Below are positions 26,019-34,800 of a DNA stretch of 64,000 nucleotides, piece by piece. The DNA lies in assembly GCA_007695115.1 (NCBI GenBank), contig REEK01000132.1, positions 1 to 64,000 on the forward strand, read 5' to 3'. Source of the DNA: Sphaerobacteraceae bacterium (GTDB taxonomy: Bacteria; Chloroflexota; Chloroflexia; Thermomicrobiales; Thermomicrobiaceae). The notes under the pieces are model-generated. The model saw only the letters and a list, made by a program, of their open reading frames with translations. It had not been told where the DNA came from and did not search any database. A program made the position numbers and the translations under genes. Position 1 is the stretch's first letter. Each line of letters opens with the position of its first letter.

Positions 26019-27785
26019 TCACTCGTCAGACGAAGACCGCGCCTGCTGGATCGCATTGACGGCGTCGGCCGTCGTCAGATGGATACGGTGGGAACCTATC
26101 AGCTGCATCAGGTGGGTATGCTGCAGCCGATCCAGAATTGGTCCCTTGAACGCGGCCAAATGAGTATGAACCCCGGCCAGCTGAAGCCGGATCGCCAGCT
26201 CTTCCAGCGTCTCCAGCGCACTGGTGTCGATCGAATTGATCGCTGAGCCAACCAGCACCAGATTGCTGAGTTCGTCTCTCTGCGCCACGGCATCGAGAAT
26301 CGTCTGTTCCAGTCGATTGGCATTCGCGAAGTACAGGTTCTCATCGACCCGGATGATCAGGATCGCGGGATCGACATCAGTACTGTGACGGCGCACGTTC
26401 CGAAAGATCCCGGTTCCAGGAATACGGCCAAGTTCGGCGGTATGCGGCTGGCTGGTATGCCAGAGAAAGAACACGATGCTGGTGACGACTCCGGCTGCGA
26501 TGCCGATTTCGATCCCCATCACCAGGACCGTAATAAAAGTGACCAGCAGCGCGACGACATCTGGTCGATTGTAGGCCAGTGCCCGGCGCAGGGTTCTGGT
26601 CTCCAGCAATCCCAGCACCGCCACGAGAACGACCGCCGCCAGGGTGGCCCGGGGCAGGTAGGTGAACAGTGGCGTCAGCACCAGTACGGTGAGCAGAACG
26701 ATCGCCCCGGTGAAGATAGAGGCCATGCCGGATCGGGCTCCGGCAGAATCGTTCACCACCGAACGTGAAAGGCCACCGGTAACCGGAAAACCTCCAGAGA
26801 ATGCGGCACCAAGGTTCGCTGCTCCAAGCGCCACGAGCTCCTGATCGGGCTCGATCTTCTCCCGTTTCCGGCTGGCCAGGGTCTTGGCAACCGAGACGCT
26901 TTCCATGAATCCGACCAGGCTGATGACGAACGCAGACGGAAGCAACTGGAGCAAGACATCCGGCCCCAGGTCCGGCATCGTCAGTCCGGGCAACCCACTC
27001 GGAATTTCCCCGGTGATGGCGATGCTGGCGTTGCGATCCAGACCAAAGATCCAGACGGCCAGTGTGGCTCCAGCCACCGTGAACAGCGTTCCAGCCCGGG
27101 CGATATGTCCAGCAATCCCCCGTGAGATCCCCGCCGCCGTGAGATGTGGAGTTGCGTAGCTCTTGAAATAGAGCAGGATCATCAGACTGATCAGGCCGAG
27201 GAGTACCGTTGGAACATGCAGATCAGCAATATTCTGAACCAGCGACCAGGCCTGCTCGACGAACGTATCTCCCGGGATATCGACACCTAGAAAGTGCCTT
27301 GCTTGCGAAGCCATGATCACCAGCGCCGCGGCGTTGATGAATCCGGAAAGCACCGGATGGCTGAGAAACGCGACCAGAATGCCGGCCCGCATGAACCCCA
27401 TACCGACCTGGATCAACCCGCTTAGCAGCGCCAGCGTCAGCGCCAGGGTGAGGTAATCGGCACTTCCTTCTTCGGCAAGTGGAGCAATCGTGGTGGCCGT
27501 CATCAGCGAGATGATCGCCACCGGCGCCACGGACAGGGGCCGTGACGTGCCCATCAGTCCGTAAATAACGAGGGGAACGATCGATGCATACAATCCAGCC
27601 TGGGGAGGGAGACCGGCCAGCATGGCATAGGCCATCCCCTGTGGCACCAGCATGACTGCCACAATGATCCCGGCGATGAGATCGCCCGTCAGTTGTTCAC
27701 GCGTATAAGAGGGAAGCCATTCGAGTGCGGGCACCAGGCGTTTCAGGTGCCGGGTCCATCGAGATGACGAGTCACGGTTGTTCAC
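26019..27785 (-). CDS. SulP-family anion transporter with STAS domain, paralogue
   Basis: This 588-residue protein is collinear with the neighbouring SulP protein: DLIAGIIVAVMLVPQGMAYAM, LVGFMESVSVAKTLASRK, GGFPVTGGLSRS, and a C-terminal STAS domain with INSIDTSALETLEEL. The pair looks like an old tandem duplication. I choose GTG 27785, which has AAGAGA upstream and aligns with the paralogue's start; an alternative GTG at 27836 would add 17 residues without a visible binding site. About 150 bases separate it from the downstream SulP gene, so read-through is possible. Substrate is probably sulfate by context, but bicarbonate cannot be excluded. Confidence 0.92.
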   Translation of the reverse strand: MNNRDSSSRWTRHLKRLVPALEWLPSYTREQLTGDLIAGIIVAVMLVPQGMAYAMLAGLPPQAGLYASIVPLVIYGLMGTSRPLSVAPVAIISLMTATTIAPLAEEGSADYLTLALTLALLSGLIQVGMGFMRAGILVAFLSHPVLSGFINAAALVIMASQARHFLGVDIPGDTFVEQAWSLVQNIADLHVPTVLLGLISLMILLYFKSYATPHLTAAGISRGIAGHIARAGTLFTVAGATLAVWIFGLDRNASIAITGEIPSGLPGLTMPDLGPDVLLQLLPSAFVISLVGFMESVSVAKTLASRKREKIEPDQELVALGAANLGAAFSGGFPVTGGLSRSVVNDSAGARSGMASIFTGAIVLLTVLVLTPLFTYLPRATLAAVVLVAVLGLLETRTLRRALAYNRPDVVALLVTFITVLVMGIEIGIAAGVVTSIVFFLWHTSQPHTAELGRIPGTGIFRNVRRHSTDVDPAILIIRVDENLYFANANRLEQTILDAVAQRDELSNLVLVGSAINSIDTSALETLEELAIRLQLAGVHTHLAAFKGPILDRLQHTHLMQLIGSHRIHLTTADAVNAIQQARSSSDE

Positions 27786-28142
27786 GAATTCTCTTTCTCC
27801 ACCAGGAAATCCTGTTTCGGTCGGCTCGGTTTCCACTCATTTGATGCCCGAACAGGTCCGCCGGTTACACGTCGCACGTCATTCGGGCGGCACAGATGTC
27901 GCGCGAAATCCGACCGACCCTGATGTAACCACGTTGCGGTGCAATGCATCGAACATTCAGTGAGCGAAGAACGGCGCATCGAAATCAGGATCACACAGGA
28001 TGATGTAACCGTTTCTTTACCGCGTGCATCAAACGATCAGTTGCGGCAGAACGCCAGTCGCACCGATTGAACGCGCAGTAGATGTCCGGAGCGAGCGCTC
28101 CGGCAGAAATTGGGAAGAAACGCACGAACTCATGGAGGTTCA
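27786..28142. other. Divergent gap between the SulP and rhodanese genes
   Basis: This gap holds the promoters of two divergent sulfur-related genes. The string GATGTAACC occurs twice (about 27916 and 28000), which could be a regulator or ECF -35-like site, but two copies are weak evidence. No gene is seen. Confidence 0.45.
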
Positions 28143-28730
28143 ATGACTGCTACGACACAGCTTCCAGCTTCGGTCTCACCAGAACAGGCCACCGAGCTGA
28201 CCAGCCAGGGCGCCCGGATACTCGACGTTCGCACGACCGGCGAGTTCGAGTCGGTCCACATCCCGGGCAGCTACAACGTTCCGCTCGATCTGCTCTCGGA
28301 GCATCGGTCAGAACTGACAAGTTCAGTCGACCAGCCAGTGATTCTGGTCTGTGCCAGCGGAATGCGCGCCAAGCAGGCCGATAACGCCCTGCGAGACGCA
28401 GGACTGGAATCGATAACGGTGCTGGAGGGCGGGATCAACGCCTGGGAGCAGCGTGGTCAGCCGGTCGTCAAAGGCCAGCAGAAGTGGTCTCTGGAGAGAC
28501 AGGTACGTCTCGTGGCTGGCTCACTGGTAGTTGCAGGGGCCGTGGGTGGCTTGTTTGTATGGCAACCACTGACACTACTCTCACTTTTCGTTGGCGGAGG
28601 CCTGGCATTTGCAGGAATCACCAACACATGCGGCATGGCGATGCTGTTGGCCAAGCTCCCCTATAACCGGGGGCAGGCATGCGACGTTCGCCAGGTCATC
28701 ACCGAACTGTCCGCCGAGGCTCGCTCCTAG
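28143..28730 (+). CDS. Membrane-anchored rhodanese (sulfurtransferase) with DUF2892-type tail
   Basis: The 195-residue protein has an N-terminal rhodanese domain (residues about 8-100) with catalytic Cys70 in VCASGMRAKQA. Two membrane helices and a conserved end, ITNTCGMAMLLAKLPYNRG, as in DUF2892 proteins, follow. It would move sulfane sulfur at the inner face of the membrane. The start ATG 28143 is set by the binding site GGAGG. The CstB-like gene starts 34 bases downstream, so the two form an operon for persulfide handling; rhodanese-DUF2892 proteins often sit with sulfide/persulfide oxidation genes. Confidence 0.9.
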   Translation: MTATTQLPASVSPEQATELTSQGARILDVRTTGEFESVHIPGSYNVPLDLLSEHRSELTSSVDQPVILVCASGMRAKQADNALRDAGLESITVLEGGINAWEQRGQPVVKGQQKWSLERQVRLVAGSLVVAGAVGGLFVWQPLTLLSLFVGGGLAFAGITNTCGMAMLLAKLPYNRGQACDVRQVITELSAEARS

Positions 28731-28764
28731 ATACCGAGCAAGTCACACTCAGAAAGGATCGAAT

Positions 28765-30198
28765 GTGATTCTCCGACATCTCTACCACGACGATCTGGCA
28801 CAGGCGAGCTATCTGGTCGGGTGTGCAGCAACCGGCGAGGCACTCATCGTTGACCCGAACCGCGATATTCAGCAGTACATCGATCTTGCCGCACGCGAGG
28901 GTCTCAAGATCACGAAAGTCACCGAGACGCACATCCACGCCGATTACGTCTCGGGTGCCCGTGAACTCGCCGACGCAACCGGTGCCCAGCTCTTCCTGAG
29001 CAAAGAGGGAACCGACGACTGGCAATACGGCTTTGCCAAGGAATCAGGCGCTGAGCTCATCGGCGAGGGTGATGTGATCACCGTTGGCAATATCAAGGTC
29101 GACGTTCTTCATACACCCGGACATACGCCTGAGCACATCTCCTTTCTGGTCACCGATACAGCCGGTGCCGATAAACCGATGGGGATCTTTACCGGAGACT
29201 TCGTCTTCGTTGGCGATGTTGGACGACCGGACCTTCTGGAGAAGGCCGCCGGATTCGCCAACACCATGGAAGATGGCGCCCGGCAGCTGTACCACTCGCT
29301 GGAGCGATTCAAGAAGCTCGAAGACTTCGTCCAGATCTGGCCTGGTCATGGAGCCGGCAGTCCGTGTGGCAAAGCGCTCGGCGCCGTTCCGCAGTCAACC
29401 ATCGGATACGAACGCCTGTTCAATCCAGCACTGCAATTCAACGCTGAACAGGACTTTGTCGACTTCATCCTCGATGCCCAGCCGGAACCGCCGGTCTATT
29501 TCAAGCAGATGAAGCACGTCAACAAAGTCGGACCCGCCCTGACCCGGGAGCTCAACACCCCGATGCAGGTCGGAATCGATGCGATCGAACCGGCACTGAC
29601 GGCCGGTCAGCCGATCGTCGATCTCCGGCCCGCCGATCAGTTCGCCAGGGGACACATCCCTGGAACGATCAACATCGGTTGGGCAAAGGGCTTCGTTACC
29701 TGGGCCGGCTGGTTGCTTCCGTTCGACCGACCGTTCCACGTCATCGCCGATCCGCAGAGCATCGACGAGATCGCTCAAGAGCTGAGAATGATCGGTCTCG
29801 ATACGCTGGAGAACTTCTTTGCACCATCGATCATCGATGAATGGAAGGCCGCCGGGCACGAGCTGGCCACCATCGAACAAGTCACAGTGGATCGTCTCGA
29901 CGAGATCGGCGATTACCAGGTAGTCGACGTCCGGGGGATCACTGAGTTCGAAGAGGGCCATATCCCCGGTAGCCGGAACCTTCACCTGGGCTACGTCGGC
30001 GAACAGCTCGACCAGGTACCCAGTGACAAGCCGATTGTGTTCCAGTGCCAGACGGGTCGGAGATCATCAATCGCAGCGAGTGTTGCCGCCGCTCATGGCC
30101 GAAACGACATCTACAACCTTGTCGGTGGTTTCAGCGCCTGGGAGAAGCAGGGCTACCCCGTCGAAACGTCTGAGAAGGCTACCGCCGCAACATCCTGA
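28765..30198 (+). CDS. CstB-like persulfide dioxygenase-sulfurtransferase (MBL + two rhodanese domains)
   Basis: The 477-residue protein has an N-terminal metallo-beta-lactamase fold of the ETHE1 persulfide dioxygenase type: His56, His58 and Asp60 in THIHADYVSG, His120 in HTPGHTPEH, and Asp145 in FTGDFVF. A central rhodanese-like domain (about 275-365) lacks the active-site Cys. A C-terminal rhodanese (about 375-470) has Cys428 in QCQTGRRSS. This order is that of staphylococcal CstB, and Cys201 in GSPCGK falls where CstB also has a functional Cys, as I recall. It would oxidise persulfide to sulfite and thiosulfate. GTG 28765 has AAAGGA upstream. Confidence 0.9.
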   Translation: MILRHLYHDDLAQASYLVGCAATGEALIVDPNRDIQQYIDLAAREGLKITKVTETHIHADYVSGARELADATGAQLFLSKEGTDDWQYGFAKESGAELIGEGDVITVGNIKVDVLHTPGHTPEHISFLVTDTAGADKPMGIFTGDFVFVGDVGRPDLLEKAAGFANTMEDGARQLYHSLERFKKLEDFVQIWPGHGAGSPCGKALGAVPQSTIGYERLFNPALQFNAEQDFVDFILDAQPEPPVYFKQMKHVNKVGPALTRELNTPMQVGIDAIEPALTAGQPIVDLRPADQFARGHIPGTINIGWAKGFVTWAGWLLPFDRPFHVIADPQSIDEIAQELRMIGLDTLENFFAPSIIDEWKAAGHELATIEQVTVDRLDEIGDYQVVDVRGITEFEEGHIPGSRNLHLGYVGEQLDQVPSDKPIVFQCQTGRRSSIAASVAAAHGRNDIYNLVGGFSAWEKQGYPVETSEKATAATS

Positions 30199-30232
30199 CT
30201 GAAATCGGGCACTACCGGAAATCAGTGAGCTC

Positions 30233-30262
30233 AGCGAGCCAGTCCCCAGGGGCTGGCTCGCT
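30233..30262 (+). terminator. Hairpin after the CstB-like gene
   Basis: AGCGAGCCAG and CTGGCTCGCT form a 10-base stem around a C/G-rich loop, 35 bases after the CstB-like stop. There is no U-tract, so termination strength is uncertain. Confidence 0.55.
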
Positions 30263-30344
30263 CGATGTGTGCCGAAATGCTGGCCAGCATCATGCATATT
30301 CGCTGGCGGGAAGGGCAATCGCTGAAGGGTCTGAACAACAAACC

Positions 30345-30890
30345 ATGATGAGTGTTTCGCGTGATGCTGCTCGCTTCCTCGCTCCCGACATGATGGGTTC
30401 CCCCGACCTCTGTGTATCCGCTACCGCACATGTCCGAATCAATGCTCCGGTGGACGAGGTCTACGACTGGTTCTGTGGCCTCGATATCAGCCGGGTTCTC
30501 AACGGATACGGCCCGCTACCCGGTGTTGAGCGTACTACCGAGCAGACCGGAAGCTGGACAACACCCAGAGAAACCCGCAAGCTCGAGATGTCCGGGAACA
30601 TCCGCGCCCGACAGGAGATATTGATCGCCGAGCGACCGTTCTTCTTTGCCTACCGCGTAAGGGAATTCACCCACATACTGAACCTGATGGCCTATGGTGC
30701 CGAAGCCCGCTGGTGGTTCGAGCCAGACGGTGATGGCGGGATGACACTCACCTGGACGTACACCTTCTGGCCCCGCTCTTTCGTCGGAAAGCTCGGCATC
30801 TACCCGGTCATCAAAACGATCTGGCATCGGTACATGGTGGTGACGATTCGTGCAATGCGAGACCTGGCGGAACAGGAAATTCACAACTGA
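30345..30890 (+). CDS. SRPBCC-superfamily (START-like) protein
   Basis: The 181-residue cytosolic protein has the START/Bet v1-like pattern: ATAHVRINAPVDEVYDWFCG at the first strand and helix, then SWTTPRETRKLEMSG, and WWFEPDGDGGMTLTWTYTFWP near the end, with a final long helix. Such proteins bind hydrophobic ligands or act as small cyclases/hydrolases; no catalytic residues are evident. Start ATG 30345 has only a poor binding site, so the true start may differ by some codons. It follows the sulfur operon at a distance with a hairpin between, so it is probably independent. Confidence 0.75.
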   Translation: MMSVSRDAARFLAPDMMGSPDLCVSATAHVRINAPVDEVYDWFCGLDISRVLNGYGPLPGVERTTEQTGSWTTPRETRKLEMSGNIRARQEILIAERPFFFAYRVREFTHILNLMAYGAEARWWFEPDGDGGMTLTWTYTFWPRSFVGKLGIYPVIKTIWHRYMVVTIRAMRDLAEQEIHN

Positions 30891-31093
30891 CCCCGTTGCG
30901 CAGTATGAGCAATGCCGTTAGAGTGGCACTGCGCCAGCCTGAAGCGTATTGCATCAACTGGCTTGCCGTGGATTGAGGTTCACGGTAGTCAGGCGATTGA
31001 CAAATCACCCGCGCATTGCTGGCCCGAATACGATCGACCCGAATCGCCGGCGCCAACGCTGGCGGATACGGCGCGACAGGAAGGAGGCTGACA

Positions 31094-31777
31094 ATGGCGA
31101 CATTCGTTCTGGTCCACGGAGGATTCACCGGTGGCTGGGTCTGGAAACCAGTCCGTGCTTATCTGGAAAGCAAGAAGCACCGTGTCTACACTCCGACGTT
31201 GACAGGGCTCGGAGAACGATGCCATCTGATCAGCCCGATCCTCGACCTGGACACGCACATTCAGGACATTGCCAACGTGATCCAGTATGAAGATCTTAGC
31301 GACGTCATCCTCGTCGGAAACAGTTACTCGGGCATGGTCATTACCGGCGTTGCCGACAAAATGCCGTCTCGCATTGCGCAGGTGATCTACGTTGACGCCT
31401 TCCTGCCTGAGCACGGAGAATCAGTCTTCGATCTGGTCACGCCGTCGCTGCGTTCTCAGTTCGTGGCACAGGCAAACACTCAGGGTGACGGATGGCGCGT
31501 TTATCCACTCTCTGATGGCGATCCCAGACGCCTTGCCATGCCAATCAAGACACTCCAGCAACCGATCAACCTGTCCGGTGCTGATCAGAGCGGTATCGCG
31601 CGGACATTCATTCGTTGCACAGACCCACGCTCTCCAAGCCTCGACAGCACAGACAGTCGTGTCCGGAACAATTCCGACTGGACCTACCTGGAACTCGAAA
31701 CCAGCGGCCGTGCGCCCTCGCAGGCTCCGAAACGTCTCTCTGACCTGCTTATCCAGACGGTTCAGCCAGGCGCCTGA
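31094..31777 (+). CDS. Alpha/beta hydrolase-fold protein lacking the usual catalytic His
   Basis: The 227-residue protein has the oxyanion region LVHGGFTGGWVW, the nucleophile elbow GNSYSG (Ser77) and the family-typical IRCTDPRSPSLDS. In this small esterase family the C-terminus normally carries a Gly-His-Asp-Ala-Met motif giving the catalytic His; here the corresponding stretch reads ELETSGRAPSQAPKRLSDLL with no His. It may be inactive or use another residue. AAGGAGG precedes ATG 31094. The frame is otherwise intact and I see no frameshift that restores the motif. Confidence 0.8.
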   Translation: MATFVLVHGGFTGGWVWKPVRAYLESKKHRVYTPTLTGLGERCHLISPILDLDTHIQDIANVIQYEDLSDVILVGNSYSGMVITGVADKMPSRIAQVIYVDAFLPEHGESVFDLVTPSLRSQFVAQANTQGDGWRVYPLSDGDPRRLAMPIKTLQQPINLSGADQSGIARTFIRCTDPRSPSLDSTDSRVRNNSDWTYLELETSGRAPSQAPKRLSDLLIQTVQPGA

Positions 31778-31800
31778 ACTGCCAGATAGATGGCGTGGCG

Positions 31801-32400
31801 ATGACGTATCACGCTGGCTGGCGGATAGCGATCGGTACTGCGATACTGGGCAACATGCTGACGGCCGCCCAGCGCAGAAAGCAACTGATGTTCGAGCCAT
31901 CTGAGTCACCGGAGCTTCCCACAGCAGCAGAGATTCTGGATGCAGACGATGAGACCCTCGAAGCCCTGATCGTGGGATATGTCGAGGCACGCATTGAGCT
32001 GCACCCCTCCACACCGTTCGATACGTTCGCGTCGCTACCTCGCAAAGTGCAATACGTTTACGCTACGGCCCTCCTCGAAGGTGAGGTCGAGAGCGGTGGG
32101 TTCAACCAGTACTTCTACAATTCATCCAGCGACTTTGCCCTTGAGGCGCTGGCAGGCTACCGGGCAATCGGAGCTGCTGATCACGCTCGCCTGCTTCGAA
32201 AAGCAATCGAGGTATTCCACACCGAGCGCTGGTTTCACTTCCGGATACGCCAGCGACGATCGCTCGATGCCTTCTTCGACTCTTATCAGTTCACCCGGCT
32301 GTCGCAAATCGACGAGCACTTTCTCGAAATCGAGGATGACCCCATCGTTCTCCGGGCGAGTTATATCCGGGATCATCTGGGGGAATTCTCGTCACCGTAA
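31801..32400 (+). CDS. DMP19 (DUF4375) family protein
   Basis: The product, up to 199 residues, contains the DUF4375 core: PRKVQYVYATALLEGEVES, GGFNQYFYNSSSDFA and YRAIGAADHARLLRKAIEVF. Family members resemble the DNA-mimic protein DMP19, but most are of unknown function. The start is uncertain: ATG 31801, 31855 and 31888 are all in frame and none has a strong binding site; homology only needs the last. It lies 23 bases after the hydrolase gene and may be co-transcribed. Confidence 0.7.
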   Translation: MTYHAGWRIAIGTAILGNMLTAAQRRKQLMFEPSESPELPTAAEILDADDETLEALIVGYVEARIELHPSTPFDTFASLPRKVQYVYATALLEGEVESGGFNQYFYNSSSDFALEALAGYRAIGAADHARLLRKAIEVFHTERWFHFRIRQRRSLDAFFDSYQFTRLSQIDEHFLEIEDDPIVLRASYIRDHLGEFSSP

Positions 32401-32925
32401 CCACAAACCATGGCACACGCACCCCAACGCTGTGCGTCGCTCAGAATTGTTTAAGGTTAAAATCAGCTCCAGACGTTGCCACCCGCCAGTACCTGTGGAT
32501 TAATCGAATTTGGCCCCTTCCGGGCTGCGGTAACGGCGCGATAGACAGCGCGCCAACACCGGGACAATTCGCGCACTGGCCACCACAATGCTCACTCTTT
32601 CTGAAAGAGGCCAGCGTTCACCCTCGATCGCCTGTTGAGATCGACCATCCCCGGTTCGATCGACGATTTGGCCCTTCACGTGGTGTATCCCGATTCCTCA
32701 GCATTGCGCAGCTCGATGCCCCTCCGGGTGCATCAATCCCTCCTTTGCGGACGACTGCGGGTTCACACCATTCTGATTTGAGCATCGGACAGATTCCCGT
32801 TGTGGCAGCCTTCGTGCGTGATCGAATTTTCATGGTTGTCATTGAACGGACAATCATCCCAGGAGAGACGCAATGAGGCCGGGTGGCCTCACTTGTTCGA
32901 CGAGATCGATTGGAGATCAGAAGAC
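32401..32925. other. Intergenic region, about 525 bases, no recognised feature
   Basis: Short open frames have no binding sites or recognisable product. A weak GC hairpin near 32535 is the only structure noticed. The promoter of the downstream lipoprotein gene must lie here. Confidence 0.45.
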
Positions 32926-33771
32926 GTGTCGAGATTTGCCTTGCTGTTGCTGAGTTCCGCGCTGATGCTTATCGTAGCGGCGTGCGATACGAACGGTGAC
33001 GATGCAACCGACGATCTGACCGACGACACGACCGAGTTGCCCGCTGATGATGGCGCCGCCAACGGCGAAGATGACTTCGCCGCGCCAGAAGAGGCTGACG
33101 ACGCACTTGGCGCCGAAGACGATGCCGCCGTCGAAGCCGACGATGACATCGCCGCACAGCCAGAAGACGATGCCGAAGGCATGGAGCCGGAAGACGATGC
33201 TGAAGGCACGGAACCGGACGACGATCCAATGGCGCAGGACGACGAGATGGCGTTCGACGATGAAGACGCCGCGGTCGATCCGGAAGACATGCAGCCAGAC
33301 CCGGATCAGGGCATCTTCTTCGATCTCTCGGCCGAGGAAGCCAACGACATGACGGAATTCAACGTGGTCGAGCCGGAATACGTTCCGGAAGGCCTCGAGT
33401 TCCAGACGATCATCGGCATGGCCGCGACGGAAGCAGATCCTGAGGAGATGGACGAAGACGAAGCGGCAACCATCACCTTCGCCTATCAGCAGCCTCCGGA
33501 AGAGGAAATGGCGCAGGGACTGCCGGTTGAGTTCATGCAGTCGAGCGAGCTGGACATGAGCGAAGGACTCGGAGCAGAAGCCGATACCGAAGAGATGACG
33601 ATCGGCGACCGCGAAGTAACCCGCATCTCCGTTGTACAGGAGATGGGCGAGGAAGTTATCGCCTGGGTCTGGAACGAGAATGACGTTCACTACTCACTGG
33701 CTGCCATCCTTGGTGAAGACCTCCCCGAGGAAGAGCTGGAAGAGATGATCGCGTCAATCCCGTCCGCCTAA
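32926..33771 (+). CDS. Acidic lipoprotein with DUF4367-like C-terminal domain
   Basis: The 281-residue protein has a signal peptide with lipobox LIVAAC (lipid Cys20). It then has about 110 residues made almost only of Asp, Glu, Ala and Pro, with few hydrophobics. The C-terminal domain contains EYVPEGLEFQTIIGMA, GDREVTRISVV and AWVWNENDVHYSLAAILG, which fits the DUF4367 pattern (anti-sigma-like sensor or sporulation-related outer domains). GTG 32926 is the plausible start ahead of the signal sequence. Function is unknown. The related small lipoprotein at 60391-60915 has a similar C-terminal domain. A strong terminator follows. Confidence 0.8.
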   Translation: MSRFALLLLSSALMLIVAACDTNGDDATDDLTDDTTELPADDGAANGEDDFAAPEEADDALGAEDDAAVEADDDIAAQPEDDAEGMEPEDDAEGTEPDDDPMAQDDEMAFDDEDAAVDPEDMQPDPDQGIFFDLSAEEANDMTEFNVVEPEYVPEGLEFQTIIGMAATEADPEEMDEDEAATITFAYQQPPEEEMAQGLPVEFMQSSELDMSEGLGAEADTEEMTIGDREVTRISVVQEMGEEVIAWVWNENDVHYSLAAILGEDLPEEELEEMIASIPSA

Positions 33772-33799
33772 ACGCACCGCAATAGCCACGAAGATTCAA

Positions 33800-33833
33800 C
33801 CCCCGGAGCAGCATCAGGCCGCTCCGGGGGTTT
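33800..33833 (+). terminator. Rho-independent terminator
   Basis: CCCCCGGAGC and GCTCCGGGGG form a perfect 10-base stem with an 11-base loop followed by TTT, about 30 bases after the acidic lipoprotein stop. Confidence 0.9.
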
Positions 33834-33906
33834 CCTCATGCGCGCCAATCGGTAGAATGTTGCAGTGGAAACGAAAACGCGACACGACAGAATGGATATT
33901 GCCCGC

Positions 33907-34575
33907 ATGAGCAAAGACACATGGACCGCGGTCGACGAGTATGTCAAGGAAAAGCTGATCGGAATCGATGACGCTCTGGATGCGGCGCTCACCAACAGTG
34001 AGATGAGTGGCCTGCCAGCAATCAACGTCTCGCCAGCCCAGGGCAAATTCCTGCACCTGCTGGCCGGGATCCAGGGAGCGAAATCGATTCTGGAGATCGG
34101 AACGCTCGGCGGGTACAGCACGATCTGGCTGACCTGGGCAATGCCAGACGGCGGTCAGATGGTCTCACTGGAATACGATAAGAAGCACGCCGATGTGGCT
34201 CAGCAGAATATCGAACACGCCGGACTGGCGGACCGTGTGGAGATTATTCACGGAGCCGCGCTGGATACGCTACCCGATCTGCTCAACGACAAGCGCGCGC
34301 CATTCGATTTCGTTTTCATCGACGCCGACAAGCAGAACAACCCGGCCTACGTTACATGGGCACTGAAAATGACCCGGCCCGGATCGATCATCATCGTCGA
34401 CAACGTGGTCCGTGGCGGCACACTGGCCGAAACCGGCAGCGACGACCCGAACGTCCAGGGCGCCCGGGCGCTATTCGATCTGCTCGAGAACGAGCCAAAA
34501 CTTGATGCCACCGCTCTTCAGACCGTCGGCATCAAGGGGTATGACGGGTTCGTCGTAGCAGTGGTGACAGAGTAG
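33907..34575 (+). CDS. SAM-dependent O-methyltransferase (caffeoyl-CoA/catechol OMT-like)
   Basis: The 222-residue cytosolic enzyme has the class I SAM motif SILEIGTLGGYSTIW, the acidic motif VSLEYDKKHADVA, DFVFIDADKQNNPAYVTWA with the metal-binding Asp, and IIVDNVVRGG with a second Asp/Asn. These match Mg-dependent O-methyltransferase family 3. Substrate cannot be read, but small catechol-like compounds are typical. ATG 33907 is chosen since family members begin MSKDTWTAVDEY; GTG 33865 or ATG 33892 would add a non-conserved leader. A TAGAAT hexamer at 33853-33858 may be its -10. Confidence 0.9.
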   Translation: MSKDTWTAVDEYVKEKLIGIDDALDAALTNSEMSGLPAINVSPAQGKFLHLLAGIQGAKSILEIGTLGGYSTIWLTWAMPDGGQMVSLEYDKKHADVAQQNIEHAGLADRVEIIHGAALDTLPDLLNDKRAPFDFVFIDADKQNNPAYVTWALKMTRPGSIIIVDNVVRGGTLAETGSDDPNVQGARALFDLLENEPKLDATALQTVGIKGYDGFVVAVVTE

Positions 34576-34620
34576 CGACCGGCACTTCAAGTGTCGTTCC
34601 GCGCAAATCTCGGATGACTT

Positions 34621-34661
34621 CTCCCCTCTCCCAGCATTGGGAGAGGGGTCAGGGGTGAGGG
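34621..34661 (+). repeat. Dispersed stem-loop repeat, copy 1
   Basis: CCCCTCTCCCA-GCAT-TGGGAGAGGGG (arms 34623-34633 and 34638-34648) is followed by TCAGGGGTGAGGGC. Almost the same unit occurs at 51993, 57012 and, changed, at 55171 and 62551. Confidence 0.85.
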
Positions 34662-34682
34662 CGGTTGTCCCGCGAATATCGA

Positions 34683-34756
34683 TGTCGGGGCGTACGACCC
34701 TGTACGCCCGTTGTTCGTCCGGAGGACCCGGGTCGACAGAGGCGCCGACCCCTACA
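34683..34756. repeat. 74-base palindromic repeat, copy 1
   Basis: The ends TGTCGGGG and CCCCTACA are near-perfect inverted repeats, with an inner GGGCGTACG/TGTACGCCC palindrome. The second copy is at 51902-51973. Beyond it, at about 34774-34790, lies another fragment of the stem-loop repeat tail (GGGGGTGAGGGCC). Confidence 0.8.
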
Positions 34757-34800
34757 CAGGTTTTTCAGCTGATGCCGGGGGTGAGGGCCCTCGGCGAGGT

